A stretch of DNA of 28,035 nt from TTA-H9 sp002071415 (GCA_035411425.1 DAONSX010000030.1:1-28035); one strand, 5' to 3'; numbered from the stretch's first letter, positions 18,382 through 26,984 are shown. Translations and numbers: made by a program. Notes: generated from the letters alone by a model not told the origin.

Positions 18382-18434
18382 ATAAAACTTAAACCTCTAC
18401 TTTCTTTTAACAATATTCATAAGCAATTGTTTCG

Positions 18435-18442
18435 CAAAATTA
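18435..18442 (-). promoter_or_regulatory. -7 box for clpC
   Basis: TAATTTTG on the minus strand, about 54 bases before ATG 18381. An identical box lies at 18517-18524 farther upstream. Neither has a clear -33 TTG. Confidence 0.4.
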
Positions 18443-18644
18443 TAGCTTGTTCTTTTAAAATCGTAATGGTTAACTGCAAATTTTCTACCAAACTTTCAGT
18501 ATTTCAAAAATTTTTTCAAAATTAATCATTTTGATCTCTGGTTTTCATTGTGAAAGATTTTATTTCTCAGTTTGGAACTATTTATCAGGCAAACAGATAG
18601 GTAAGTATGTTTCGTACGGGCCTCTTCGATACGAAGAAAATGAC

Positions 18645-18652
18645 TAATTTTG
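18645..18652 (+). promoter_or_regulatory. -7 box for gyrA
   Basis: TAATTTTG on the plus strand, about 53 bases before ATG 18706. The -33 region is taken by the TTCGTA/TACGAA inverted repeat and lacks TTTG. Confidence 0.45.
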
Positions 18653-18705
18653 CACATCCTTTTTTTAGAGGATAAAAATCATTAAATGAAAAGTTTAGAA
18701 AATTA

Positions 18706-21282
18706 ATGGAAGAAAAACAAGGAAAGGTTATTGCGGTTAATATTGAGAACCAGATGAAATCGGCCTACATCGATTATTCGATGTCCGTCATTGTTTCAAG
18801 AGCCTTACCCGATGTGAGAGACGGATTGAAGCCCGTTCATCGCAGAATATTATATGGAATGTATGATTTGGGCATACTCTCCAACCGACCATATAAAAAA
18901 TCGGCCCGTATAGTCGGTGAAGTATTGGGGAAATATCATCCTCATGGAGATTCGTCGGTTTACGACGCCATGGTGAGGATGGCTCAGGATTGGTCGCTTC
19001 GTTATCCACTGATTGATGGTCAGGGAAATTTCGGAAGTATAGACCAGGATCCACCAGCCGCCATGCGTTATACAGAAGCCCGGCTTCGCAAGATTGCCGA
19101 AGAAATGTTGGTCGACATCGAAAAAGATACCGTTGATTTTCAAAATAATTTCGACGATTCTTTGCAGGAGCCCACGGTTTTGCCCGCAAAATTGCCTAAT
19201 CTACTCTTGAATGGTGCTTCGGGAATTGCCGTTGGGATGGCTACCAACATGCCTCCTCATAATCTCAAGGAAGTAATAGATGGCTGTATAGCTTATATTG
19301 ACAATAAAGACATAACAATAGCCGAGCTGATGAACTATATCAAAGGCCCGGATTTTCCTACCGGAGGAATTATTTATGGTTATGACGGAGTAAGAGAAGC
19401 TTACGAAACCGGACGGGGTAGAATCATTTTGAGAGGCACGGCCGACATCGAGGAGGACAATGACAGAGAACGCATCGTGGTTACATCTATCCCTTATCAG
19501 GTAAATAAGGCCGAAATGATCAAGAGAACTGCAGATTTGGTTAACGAAAAGAAAATAGATGGAATTAGCGATATACGCGACGAATCGGATCGCGAAGGAT
19601 TGCGTATTGTATATGAACTCAAACGTGAAGCTAATGCCAATGTGGTTCTCAATCAATTATATCAGCATACTCCACTTCAGACTTCGTTCAATGTAAATAA
19701 TATTGCACTGGTCAAGGGCAGACCTTTTACCTTGAACCTTAAGGAACTTATTGTCTATTTTATCGATCATCGTCATAATGTAGTGATAAGAAGAACGAAA
19801 TTCCAGTTGAATGAAGCCGAAAAACGTGCACACGTCCTTGAAGGTTTGCTCATTGCTCTCGATCACATCGATGAAGTAATTGCCCTTATTAAAAGTTCGG
19901 CCGATACCGAAGAGGCTAAAAATGGACTTATGGAAAAATTCGGGCTAACTGAGATACAGGCCAAAGCTATCCTTGCCATGAGACTTTCGACTCTCACCGG
20001 TTTGGAACGCGAAAAACTTCAACAAGAATATCAGGAACTACGCCGCATGATCGATTATTACAAGGAAATCCTCTCGAACGAAAGCATTCGCATGGATATT
20101 ATAAAGAAGGAACTGTTCGAGTTGAAGGAAAAATATGGAGACGAACCTAAAACCGAAATAGAGTACACTTCCCAGGATTTTAGAGTAGAAGATACCATAG
20201 CCGACGACAGCGTAGTAGTAACCATATCCCATCTGGGGTATATCAAACGAACTCCTTTGCGAGAATACAGACGCCAAAAAAGGGGAGGACAGGGAGCCAA
20301 AGGAAGTGATATTCGTGAAGAAGATTTTGTGGAGCATTTGTTTGTTGCTACCAATCATAACTATTTATTGCTGTTTACCGAAAAAGGAAAATGTTTCTGG
20401 TTAAGGGTTTTCGAGATCCCGGAGGGAGTAAAAACAGCAAAGGGCAGGCCTATTCAGAATCTGATAAATCTGGAATCTGACGATAAAATAAGGGCTTACA
20501 TTAATCTGAAAAATCTCTCCGACCCTGAATATATTAACAACAATTACATCATTTTATGTACAAGAAAGGGCATTATCAAGAAAACCTCGCTCGAAGCCTA
20601 TTCCCGCCCACGAATCAATGGTATCAATGCCATCAACATCAGGGAAGGTGATCATCTGTTGGAAGCCAGACTTACCGACGGGCAAAGTGAAATTATCATG
20701 GCCTTGCGTTCGGGTCGTGCCATTCGATTTTCCGAAACAAAAGTAAGGCCAATGGGCCGCACGGCTATGGGAGTGAGAGGTGTTCGACTGGCTCACAAAA
20801 ATGACGAAGTAATCGGAATGATTTGCCTCGATAGCCATGATTATGATATTCTGGTCGTATCGGAAAAGGGTTATGGAAAACGATCGAGCCTTGACGATTA
20901 TAGGGAAACTAACCGAGGTGGCAAAGGCGTTAAAACACTGAATATCACCGATAAAACGGGAGACTTGATCGCTATTATCAATGTCAAAGATTCCGACGAC
21001 CTGATGATCATCAATAAAAATGGCATACTTATACGCATTCCTGTTGCTGAATTGAGAATACAAGGCAGAGCTACTCAAGGCGTGAAACTCATCAATCTGA
21101 AGGGAAACGACGAAATTGCTGCAGTAACCCGCGTTGAACCCGAAGAAGAAGATAAAAACGAAGAAGAAGAAGAAACCTCGAGGATACACACAGCAATAGA
21201 TGAAATGCCAACCCCCGAACCTGAATTCGAATCAGGTCCTATAGAATCGATAGAAGATGAAGACAATACTGCTGAGGATTAA
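18706..21282 (+). CDS. gyrA: DNA gyrase subunit A
   Basis: The breakage-reunion subunit of gyrase, which with GyrB adds negative supercoils. In its 858 residues, the winged-helix region has HPHGDSSVYD (78-87) and the active-site tyrosine Y122 in AAMRYTEARL. Residues S83 and D87, whose change gives quinolone resistance in E. coli, are wild type in the same numbering. The C-terminal beta-pinwheel starts with the GyrA-box QKRGGQG (524-530), which separates it from ParC (topoisomerase IV). The last 40-odd residues are an acidic tail (runs of E and D), a common feature of GyrA tails. The gene is single, 85 bp before the TPR gene. Confidence 0.96.
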   Translation: MEEKQGKVIAVNIENQMKSAYIDYSMSVIVSRALPDVRDGLKPVHRRILYGMYDLGILSNRPYKKSARIVGEVLGKYHPHGDSSVYDAMVRMAQDWSLRYPLIDGQGNFGSIDQDPPAAMRYTEARLRKIAEEMLVDIEKDTVDFQNNFDDSLQEPTVLPAKLPNLLLNGASGIAVGMATNMPPHNLKEVIDGCIAYIDNKDITIAELMNYIKGPDFPTGGIIYGYDGVREAYETGRGRIILRGTADIEEDNDRERIVVTSIPYQVNKAEMIKRTADLVNEKKIDGISDIRDESDREGLRIVYELKREANANVVLNQLYQHTPLQTSFNVNNIALVKGRPFTLNLKELIVYFIDHRHNVVIRRTKFQLNEAEKRAHVLEGLLIALDHIDEVIALIKSSADTEEAKNGLMEKFGLTEIQAKAILAMRLSTLTGLEREKLQQEYQELRRMIDYYKEILSNESIRMDIIKKELFELKEKYGDEPKTEIEYTSQDFRVEDTIADDSVVVTISHLGYIKRTPLREYRRQKRGGQGAKGSDIREEDFVEHLFVATNHNYLLLFTEKGKCFWLRVFEIPEGVKTAKGRPIQNLINLESDDKIRAYINLKNLSDPEYINNNYIILCTRKGIIKKTSLEAYSRPRINGINAINIREGDHLLEARLTDGQSEIIMALRSGRAIRFSETKVRPMGRTAMGVRGVRLAHKNDEVIGMICLDSHDYDILVVSEKGYGKRSSLDDYRETNRGGKGVKTLNITDKTGDLIAIINVKDSDDLMIINKNGILIRIPVAELRIQGRATQGVKLINLKGNDEIAAVTRVEPEEEDKNEEEEETSRIHTAIDEMPTPEPEFESGPIESIEDEDNTAED

Positions 21283-21299
21283 TTTTTCTAATTCTACGA

Positions 21300-21332
21300 T
21301 TTGATTTGAAATGAATAAAATTCATAATTTTG
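21300..21332 (+). promoter_or_regulatory. Bacteroidetes-type promoter of the TPR gene
   Basis: TTTG (21300-21303), a 21-bp gap, then TAATTTTG (21325-21332): both elements match the consensus with the same spacing as the pyrE promoter. ATG 21367 follows 34 bases after the -7 box. Confidence 0.6.
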
Positions 21333-21366
21333 TCAGAGGAAAATTGATACAAAATTCTTAATTACC

Positions 21367-22509
21367 ATGAAAAGATTCCTTTTGACGATTTTTATAGCTT
21401 GCAGTGTAAGTATTGCTTGGAGTCAAACTGCCAAAAGAACGACAGCTTACAATTTTCTTCGCAATGGCAAGCTCGATAAAGCTCTCGAAAACATCGAACC
21501 CTGTTTGACCCATCCAAAAACCATGAATGAAGCAAAGACATGGTTTTATCGTGGAAACATCTACCTTCAAATTGGATTGAGCGAAAAACCCGAATACAAA
21601 GCATTAAGCGATAATCCATTTCAGATAGCTTACGAAAGTTATCAGAAAGCTCTGACACTGGAAGGAGCCAATGAATTCAAACTCGATATCATTCAGAATA
21701 TGAACGTGATAGCCGAAGGATTCTATGTAAAAGGAGTAGAAAGATTCAATGGACAAGATTACTCCTCGGCAGCCAATTTGTTTATCGAAGCTGCAAAAGT
21801 GAAGGAAGAGATTGGAGTTTTCGATACCGCAGCTGTCTATAATGCTGGCCTCTGTGCGGAACTGTCTAATGACAACAAATTAGCCCTCACACAATACCGG
21901 AAAGTTTATGAAGCCGGTTTGCGTAAGCCTAATATTTATACTTCATTGATAAATGTTTCTCTGAAAAGTGGGGATACAACTACTGCTATGAATTATGCTA
22001 CCGAAGGCCTTCAATTATTTCCAGAAGATTTCTCCATTTTGATAGCCGAAACAAATATTTTTTTGGCTAAAAACATGACAGAACAAGCACTGAAGAACCT
22101 TGAAATTGCAAAAAGCCTCGACCAAACCAACCCCTCTATTTTCTTTGCTGTGGGGGTTAGCTACGACCGGCTTGGTAACTTCCAGAAAGCAGAAGAGGCT
22201 TATTTAAAAGCCATTGAACTTAAACCAGATTACTTTGACGCTATCTATAACTTAGGAGCGCTTTATGTAAACAAGGCAGCAACTACACTCGACGAGGCTA
22301 ATCTGCTTCCTCTCGAAAAAGAAAAGGAATACAACGAAATGAAGAATCTCGCCGAATCACATCTCGATAAAGCAATCCCTTTCCTCGAAAAAGCCCATCA
22401 ACTTGACCCTAAAGATAGAAATACCATCGCCTCACTCAAAGAAATCTACGCCCGCAAAGGAAATGTAGAAAAAGCCAAAGAAATGGACGAAAAATTGAAA
22501 ATGCAATAA
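21367..22509 (+). CDS. secreted tetratricopeptide-repeat protein
   Basis: A 380-residue protein with a clear signal peptide (KRFLLTIFIACSVSIAWSQ, cleavage about 20), so periplasmic or outer-membrane associated. TPR motifs follow through the length; the clearest are SIFFAVGVSYDRLGNFQKAE (257-276, continuing to about 290) and the next at about 291, with further degenerate units from 24 and near the end (about 343-376). TPRs build protein-binding scaffolds; the partner is unknown. The terminator at 22536 follows the stop by 26 bases. The gene sits between gyrA and the Asp-box protein gene, but the terminator separates it from the latter. Confidence 0.8.
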   Translation: MKRFLLTIFIACSVSIAWSQTAKRTTAYNFLRNGKLDKALENIEPCLTHPKTMNEAKTWFYRGNIYLQIGLSEKPEYKALSDNPFQIAYESYQKALTLEGANEFKLDIIQNMNVIAEGFYVKGVERFNGQDYSSAANLFIEAAKVKEEIGVFDTAAVYNAGLCAELSNDNKLALTQYRKVYEAGLRKPNIYTSLINVSLKSGDTTTAMNYATEGLQLFPEDFSILIAETNIFLAKNMTEQALKNLEIAKSLDQTNPSIFFAVGVSYDRLGNFQKAEEAYLKAIELKPDYFDAIYNLGALYVNKAATTLDEANLLPLEKEKEYNEMKNLAESHLDKAIPFLEKAHQLDPKDRNTIASLKEIYARKGNVEKAKEMDEKLKMQ

Positions 22510-22535
22510 CCCCTCCATTAAAATCCTTTTTTATT

Positions 22536-22566
22536 AAAAAGCCTCTGTGAGTATAGAGGCTTTTTT
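22536..22566 (+). terminator. strong intrinsic terminator
   Basis: GCCTCT (22541-22546) pairs exactly with AGAGGC (22555-22560) around an 8-base loop, and flanking A5 (22536-22540) pairs with T5 at 22561-22565, giving an 11-bp stem. A T-run ends it on the plus strand, and an A-run at the 5' side makes it workable on the minus strand too. It ends the TPR transcript. Confidence 0.85.
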
Positions 22567-22598
22567 CTTAATTTCGCTTTTTATCATAGTACCTCATT

Positions 22599-24155
22599 AT
22601 GAAATCGCTTAAACTTGCTTTTATACTGTTAATTTGTGCCCTTAGCTGCTTTAGCCAAAACATCATGATAAGCAGCCAGAATTATCCCGAAGAAACTACC
22701 ATAAAATTGAATCCAAAAAATCCGGCCATTATTGTCGCAGGTGCCAATCTGAATAATTATTATTACAGCTCTGATACGGGGCGTACATGGAATCGGGGTC
22801 AACTTACATCGAACCATGGTGTTTGGGGCGACCCAGTCATCGAAGTTGATACAACGGGAAATTTCTTCTTCTTTCATCTTTCCAATCCACCATCAGGCAA
22901 TTGGATCGACCGCATAGTTTGCCAGAAATCTACCAACAATGGGAAAACCTGGAGCGACGGTACCTTTGTGGGATTGAACGGGAAAAAAGCTCAAGACAAA
23001 CAATGGAGCGTAGTAGATCGACAAACAAATACAATTTATCTGACATGGACTCAGTTCGACAGCTATGGAAGTAGCTCCCCGTCCGATAGCAGCATCATAC
23101 TGTTTTCAAAATCAGTAGATGAAGGGATGAGTTGGGAAACGCCCAAAAGAATCAACAAGATTGCAGGTGATTGTATAGATAGTGATAATACTGTAGAAGG
23201 CGCTGTACCTGCTGTAGGACCATTAGGCGAACTTTATGTGGCATGGGCTGGCCCCGGTGGTATTTGGTTCGACCGCTCGAGCGACAGAGGCCAAACCTGG
23301 CTCGAAAATGACATATTCGTCGATGCCATGCCCGGTGGCTGGGATTACGATATTCCAGGCATCAGCCGCACCAACGGATTCCCGATTACCAAATGTGATC
23401 TCAGTAACAGCCCATATCACGGAACAATTTATATCAATTGGTCCGACCAACGCAACGGCACAGACGATACCGATGTTTGGCTATCAAAATCTATCGACGG
23501 TGGATTCACATGGTCAACCCCTATAAGAGTGAATGACGATGAAATGGGACATCAACAATTTTTTACATGGATGGACATCGATCAAACAACAGGATGGCTT
23601 TATTTTGTTTTCTACGATCGCAGGAACTATACCGATAATAAGACCGATGTGTATTTGGCCATTTCTGCCGATGGAGGCGAAACCTTCCTTAATAGGAAAA
23701 TAAGCGAAAGCCCTTTTGTACCCGTTTCGGGAATCTTCTTCGGAGATTATACCAACATTTCGGTACATAATAATATCATTAGACCTATCTGGACTCGACT
23801 CCACAATGGACAACTCAGCATCTGGACCGATATTACTCCCCTTGAAAACCTTCTTGCCTCAACACAAAACACCTACCCAACAAAAGAAAATGGAACAGTA
23901 GAGGGTTATCCTAATCCAAGCAAGGGAATTTTTTATGTTAGTTTCAAACTTCATGCTCCTGCATTGGTTTCACTCGACATTTACGACCAAAATGGTCGCC
24001 TCGCCCACTCCATTTTTTCCCAATGCCAATTCGATTATGGCAAACATATCATTCCTATTGACACCAAAAAAATCGGCCTTAAACCTGGCTCATACATTTG
24101 TTCATTAAAATCGAAGGAATGGAAAGAAAAACAAATTGTGATGATTGTGCTTTAA
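22599..24155 (+). CDS. secreted Asp-box (BNR/sialidase-like) protein with T9SS sorting domain
   Basis: A 518-residue exported protein. Residues 1-20 are a signal peptide. It has six Asp-box motifs (SxDxGxTW type): SSDTGRTW 57-64, STNNGKTW 111-118, SVDEGMSW 172-179, SSDRGQTW 227-234, SIDGGFTW 298-305 and the weaker SADGGETF 356-363, so a beta-propeller is expected. The C-terminal domain from about 436 starts YPNPSKGIFYVSF and ends KEKQIVMIVL, the type A T9SS sorting signal, so the protein is probably secreted through the outer membrane and attached or released. Sialidase catalytic residues (three arginines, a Tyr-Glu pair, an N-terminal RIP-like motif) are not evident, so glycosidase activity is unproven. 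It stands alone, bounded by terminators. Confidence 0.85.
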   Translation: MKSLKLAFILLICALSCFSQNIMISSQNYPEETTIKLNPKNPAIIVAGANLNNYYYSSDTGRTWNRGQLTSNHGVWGDPVIEVDTTGNFFFFHLSNPPSGNWIDRIVCQKSTNNGKTWSDGTFVGLNGKKAQDKQWSVVDRQTNTIYLTWTQFDSYGSSSPSDSSIILFSKSVDEGMSWETPKRINKIAGDCIDSDNTVEGAVPAVGPLGELYVAWAGPGGIWFDRSSDRGQTWLENDIFVDAMPGGWDYDIPGISRTNGFPITKCDLSNSPYHGTIYINWSDQRNGTDDTDVWLSKSIDGGFTWSTPIRVNDDEMGHQQFFTWMDIDQTTGWLYFVFYDRRNYTDNKTDVYLAISADGGETFLNRKISESPFVPVSGIFFGDYTNISVHNNIIRPIWTRLHNGQLSIWTDITPLENLLASTQNTYPTKENGTVEGYPNPSKGIFYVSFKLHAPALVSLDIYDQNGRLAHSIFSQCQFDYGKHIIPIDTKKIGLKPGSYICSLKSKEWKEKQIVMIVL

Positions 24156-24248
24156 AAACCACCAATAACTCCAGAACTCTAGATTCGGCATAAAATTAAT
24201 AGGAGAAAAATATCCAATAAAATTATTTTTTGTTATCGCAATTTTAAT

Positions 24249-24271
24249 ACAGATTTTTTAATCTGTTTTTT
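24249..24271 (+). terminator. intrinsic terminator overlapping the 3' end of the DMT gene
   Basis: ACAGATT (24249-24255) and AATCTGT (24260-24266) are exact complements around TTTT, followed by a T-run to 24271. On the plus strand this ends the Asp-box gene about 95 bases after its stop. It lies inside the last codons of the oppositely oriented transporter gene, whose stop (24258-24260) is within the hairpin. Confidence 0.75.
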
Positions 24272-25175
24272 CTTGCAGGCTGAGTATGACAATGGCAAAA
24301 ATCATGACAATGGCACTAATCCATTGAACAAGTGAAAGAGTAACGTGATTAAATAAATAATCGAAAATAACTGCCGATAGAGGGAAAAACAACTCACATA
24401 TAGTAGATACGGAAGCCTTTACATGACGCAAGCCAAAATAGAAGAGGAAGATAGCTCCCGAACCCGTTGTCAGTCCAATGATGACGAAAAGAATCCAATT
24501 GAGGGTTGTAACTCTGGAAAGTTCAGAGAAGCGACCTGTTAACAGAATATAAGGAAGAAGAATGAGGGCTGTTAATCCATAACGGATAAAAGTAGCGGTT
24601 TCGAAACGAACTTCTTTAAGTGCCCATTTACTAAATACTGTGCTGCTGCCAAATGAAAATGCAGCTAGCAAAGAAAACCCAGCGGCATAGAGCATATTAG
24701 GATCCCTACTTATTGTAGGCAATTGGAAACCAAATGTTAAAAAATAACCCGCTATAATAGCAATTGCTGCCCAGATAAAAAAATTCGGTTTAAGTTTCTC
24801 TTTCAGTAAGAAGGTAGCTAAGGTAATAGCAAAAACAGGCTGTAACTTTTGTAATAGCACTACTATAGTTAGTTTCTGAAAATGAACCAGAAATAAAGCT
24901 TTCACCATAGCCAGTGTGCCAATAGCCCCTCCAAACAAAGCTACCAAAATAAGAGCAAGCCAACTTTGAGCTGAAAGATTCTTAAAGTATGTATATTCGC
25001 GAAATAAAAAAAATTGCATGAGAATAAAAGGAATCAGATGAAGCATGAAAACTACAAAAGCCACATCTAGATTATAAAGGCGAGGAGTTAGCACAATTCC
25101 ATCCAATCCCCACATGATAGCAGCTATGCTGATGGCAACTCCTCCTAAAACTTTTTTTCGGGCTGTTTTCTCCAT
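24258..25175 (-). CDS. DMT superfamily transporter (EamA family)
   Basis: A 305-residue inner-membrane protein of the drug/metabolite transporter superfamily, with ten predicted hydrophobic helices in two EamA repeats: the first half begins VLGGVAISIAAIMWGLDGIV, the second begins around residue 150 (AAGFSLLAAFSFGSSTVFSK). Charged TVFSKWALKE-type loops link helices as is usual for EamA exporters. The substrate cannot be told from sequence. An in-frame TTG at 25187 would extend it by four codons, but that TTG is inside the -7 box, so ATG 25175 is chosen. The divergent neighbour is the radical SAM gene. Confidence 0.85.
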   Translation of the reverse strand: MEKTARKKVLGGVAISIAAIMWGLDGIVLTPRLYNLDVAFVVFMLHLIPFILMQFFLFREYTYFKNLSAQSWLALILVALFGGAIGTLAMVKALFLVHFQKLTIVVLLQKLQPVFAITLATFLLKEKLKPNFFIWAAIAIIAGYFLTFGFQLPTISRDPNMLYAAGFSLLAAFSFGSSTVFSKWALKEVRFETATFIRYGLTALILLPYILLTGRFSELSRVTTLNWILFVIIGLTTGSGAIFLFYFGLRHVKASVSTICELFFPLSAVIFDYLFNHVTLSLVQWISAIVMIFAIVILSLQEKTD

Positions 25176-25184
25176 TTCTGGCAG

Positions 25185-25192
25185 CAAAATTA
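25185..25192 (-). promoter_or_regulatory. -7 box for the DMT transporter
   Basis: TAATTTTG on the minus strand, 9 bases before ATG 25175, so the transcript would have almost no leader. TTTA, one base from TTTG, stands 21 bp upstream (25217-25214). Confidence 0.45.
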
Positions 25193-25213
25193 CTCTATTT
25201 CGATAATTTCATA

Positions 25214-25221
25214 TAAATTTG
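25214..25221 (+). promoter_or_regulatory. -7 box for the AmrS-like gene
   Basis: TAAATTTG on the plus strand, 24 bases before ATG 25246. It is separated from the divergent transporter box by 21 bp, so the two promoters overlap. Confidence 0.45.
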
Positions 25222-25245
25222 AGCCTTGTTGAAATTCGAAAATAT

Positions 25246-26253
25246 ATGCAACAAGCCTTATTTTATGAAAGACTCGAGGACATGAAAGTAAAGTGTTTGC
25301 TTTGTCCTCATGAATGTTTGCTCAGTGAAGGAAAAATTGGCGTATGCCGCGTCAGAAAAAATATATCGGGTGAACTCTATGCTTTAAATGATGGGATTAT
25401 TTCTTCAGCCAATCTCGATCCCATAGAAAAAAAACCTCTCTATCATTTTTATCCTGGCTCATTGATATTTAGCATAGGTTCTTATGGATGCAATATGCAC
25501 TGTCGGTTTTGCCAAAACTGGGAAATATCTCAGCCAACAGATAACATTTTCAGTTTGCGACCCATTGTTCCTGCCTCCGAGATTATCAAAGCGGCTTTGA
25601 ATCATAAAGAAAATATTGGCATTGCCTATACCTATAATGAACCTATCGTTTCATACGAATATGTCATCAAAATGGCTACCCTGGCCAAGGAAAAAGGACT
25701 GAAAAACGTTATGGTGAGTAACGGTTTCATCAATCAGGAACCTCTACTTCGAATTCTTCCTCTCATCGACGCATGGAATATCGACTTGAAAGCCTTCGAT
25801 GAATCGTTCTACAAGCGTTTAACCGGTGCACAGCTTGCACCTGTGCTCGAAACCCTTAAAACCGTTAGAAAATCAAAAGCTCATCTCGAAATTACCACCT
25901 TGGTCATCCCCAATGAAAATGACGAAGCCTCTAAATTCAAAAAAATGGTCAACTGGTTGGCCGACGAATTAGGAGAAGATACTATTTTACATCTTAGTAG
26001 ATATTTCCCTCGGTATCATCATCAATCAACCATTACACCAGCACATAAGCTGGTCGAATTTTACAACATCGCCCGCCAACGTTTGTACTGGACGTATGTG
26101 GGCAATATTGAACTTGACATAGGCAATAACTCAATATGCCCGAAATGCAAAAATATAGTGGTATGGCGTAAAGGTTATCATACGGCTGCAAAAGGTTTGG
26201 ATGAATCAGGAAATTGCAGGTTCTGCAAAACATCTCTCCCTTTCGTAGTTTAA
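25246..26253 (+). CDS. amrS: AmrS-like radical SAM enzyme (AmmeMemoRadiSam family)
   Basis: The family is a radical S-adenosylmethionine enzyme of the AmmeMemoRadiSam group, whose reaction is not settled. From ATG 25246 it has 335 residues. A Cys-rich N-terminus (CLLCPHEC with a further C34, i.e. C17, C20, C24, C34) is typical of the group. The [4Fe-4S]-SAM motif CNMHCRFC gives C82, C86 and C89. The SAM core follows, including AYTYNEPIVSYEYV and AWNIDLKAFDE. The C-terminus carries a zinc-ribbon-like pair, CPKC (298-301) and CRFC (324-327). A TTG at 25219 would add nine codons but lies in the -7 box, so ATG is preferred. The usual partners Memo and AMMECR1 are absent from this window. Confidence 0.85.
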   Translation: MQQALFYERLEDMKVKCLLCPHECLLSEGKIGVCRVRKNISGELYALNDGIISSANLDPIEKKPLYHFYPGSLIFSIGSYGCNMHCRFCQNWEISQPTDNIFSLRPIVPASEIIKAALNHKENIGIAYTYNEPIVSYEYVIKMATLAKEKGLKNVMVSNGFINQEPLLRILPLIDAWNIDLKAFDESFYKRLTGAQLAPVLETLKTVRKSKAHLEITTLVIPNENDEASKFKKMVNWLADELGEDTILHLSRYFPRYHHQSTITPAHKLVEFYNIARQRLYWTYVGNIELDIGNNSICPKCKNIVVWRKGYHTAAKGLDESGNCRFCKTSLPFVV

Positions 26254-26380
26254 TGATGAAAAATGCATCTTCCCACTAACGGCAATCATTCTTCTATCTA
26301 AATCTTCCAACCTCCTTAACAATCTTATTTTTAGAAAAGCACTCATTAAAAAAAGAATTTTTCCCGAGTAGTAATTTCTT

Positions 26381-26407
26381 AGATATATTGATAAATAATC
26401 TATATCT
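26381..26407. repeat. 7-bp inverted repeat upstream of the LysM gene
   Basis: AGATATA (26381-26387) and TATATCT (26401-26407) are exact reverse complements around a 13-base spacer, 53 bases before ATG 26460. It is AT-rich, so it may be chance, but its position suits an operator. No exact TAnnTTTG box is found in this 206-bp gap. Confidence 0.25.
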
Positions 26408-26459
26408 TTATAGCCGAATTTAATTTTATCTTCCTGATGTTCAACTAAAAAAATTTACC

Positions 26460-26972
26460 ATGGAATGCCCGGTTTGTCATCGCCAAGGGATAGACTCCCT
26501 TTTGCAAAAATGCCCCGAATGCGGAGCTGACCTTACCCCTCTGGGTCGTATTCAAAAGCTCAGGCAAAGGGTAAAAAGAAACTACACCTTGATGCTGTCG
26601 CTAATTGTAATATTAGTAATAGCCAACCTCATTGGAATTTTTCAATATCATTCATCAACCTCCTTAACCAAAACAAAATTACTGAGCGATTCTGTTACCC
26701 AATTAATACAGGTAAACCAAGAACTAAGTGATTCGTTAAACATCCTCAAAGATTCGTTACAAAAACTTTTTGTTGCCCAAAAAGAATACTCTAAAACTGA
26801 AGAATCCACTACCCTCGAACACATCGTAGTCAAGGGCGAAAGTCTATGGAAGATTGCAGAGAAATATTTAGGAGATGGCAGTCTTTATTCAAAAATAGCC
26901 CGCGATAATTTCTTGAGTGACCCTTCACAAATAGCAGAAGGGCAAAAAATCATCATTCATAAAAACCCGTAA
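26460..26972 (+). CDS. zinc-ribbon, single-TM, LysM-domain protein
   Basis: A 170-residue protein with an unusual order of parts. CPVC (3-6) and CPEC (18-21) form a zinc ribbon, followed by a basic stretch (RIQKLRQRVKR, 30-40), one TM helix (about 42-61), a probable coiled coil (about 70-110) rich in L, S and Q, and a C-terminal LysM domain (120-168: HIVVKGESLWKIAEKYLGDG and EGQKIIIHK). The topology expected is zinc ribbon in the cytoplasm and LysM in the periplasm, where LysM would bind peptidoglycan. It precedes the coiled-coil gene by 12 bp, so the two form a unit. I know no family with this exact architecture. Confidence 0.75.
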   Translation: MECPVCHRQGIDSLLQKCPECGADLTPLGRIQKLRQRVKRNYTLMLSLIVILVIANLIGIFQYHSSTSLTKTKLLSDSVTQLIQVNQELSDSLNILKDSLQKLFVAQKEYSKTEESTTLEHIVVKGESLWKIAEKYLGDGSLYSKIARDNFLSDPSQIAEGQKIIIHKNP

Positions 26973-26984
26973 AATCTAATAACC

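Larger units (their letters stand above)
18382..18705. promoter_or_regulatory. divergent clpC/gyrA intergenic region
   Basis: This 324-bp region holds -7 boxes for clpC (TAATTTTG on the minus strand at 18435-18442, with a second copy at 18517-18524) and for gyrA (TAATTTTG, 18645-18652). TTCGTA (18611-18616) and TACGAA (18630-18635) form an inverted repeat across the gyrA -33 zone and might be an operator. No CIRCE-like or CtsR-like heptad array was noticed. Confidence 0.4.

Noticed and set aside
20554..21189. 211-codon minus-strand frame opposite gyrA
   Set aside because: Antisense shadow of the GyrA pinwheel; no family resemblance.
22599..22624. Lipoprotein signal (cysteine at residue 17 of the Asp-box protein)
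   Set aside because: ALSC does not fit the usual lipobox well (Leu at -2, not -3), and the T9SS C-terminal domain argues for ordinary signal peptidase I cleavage.
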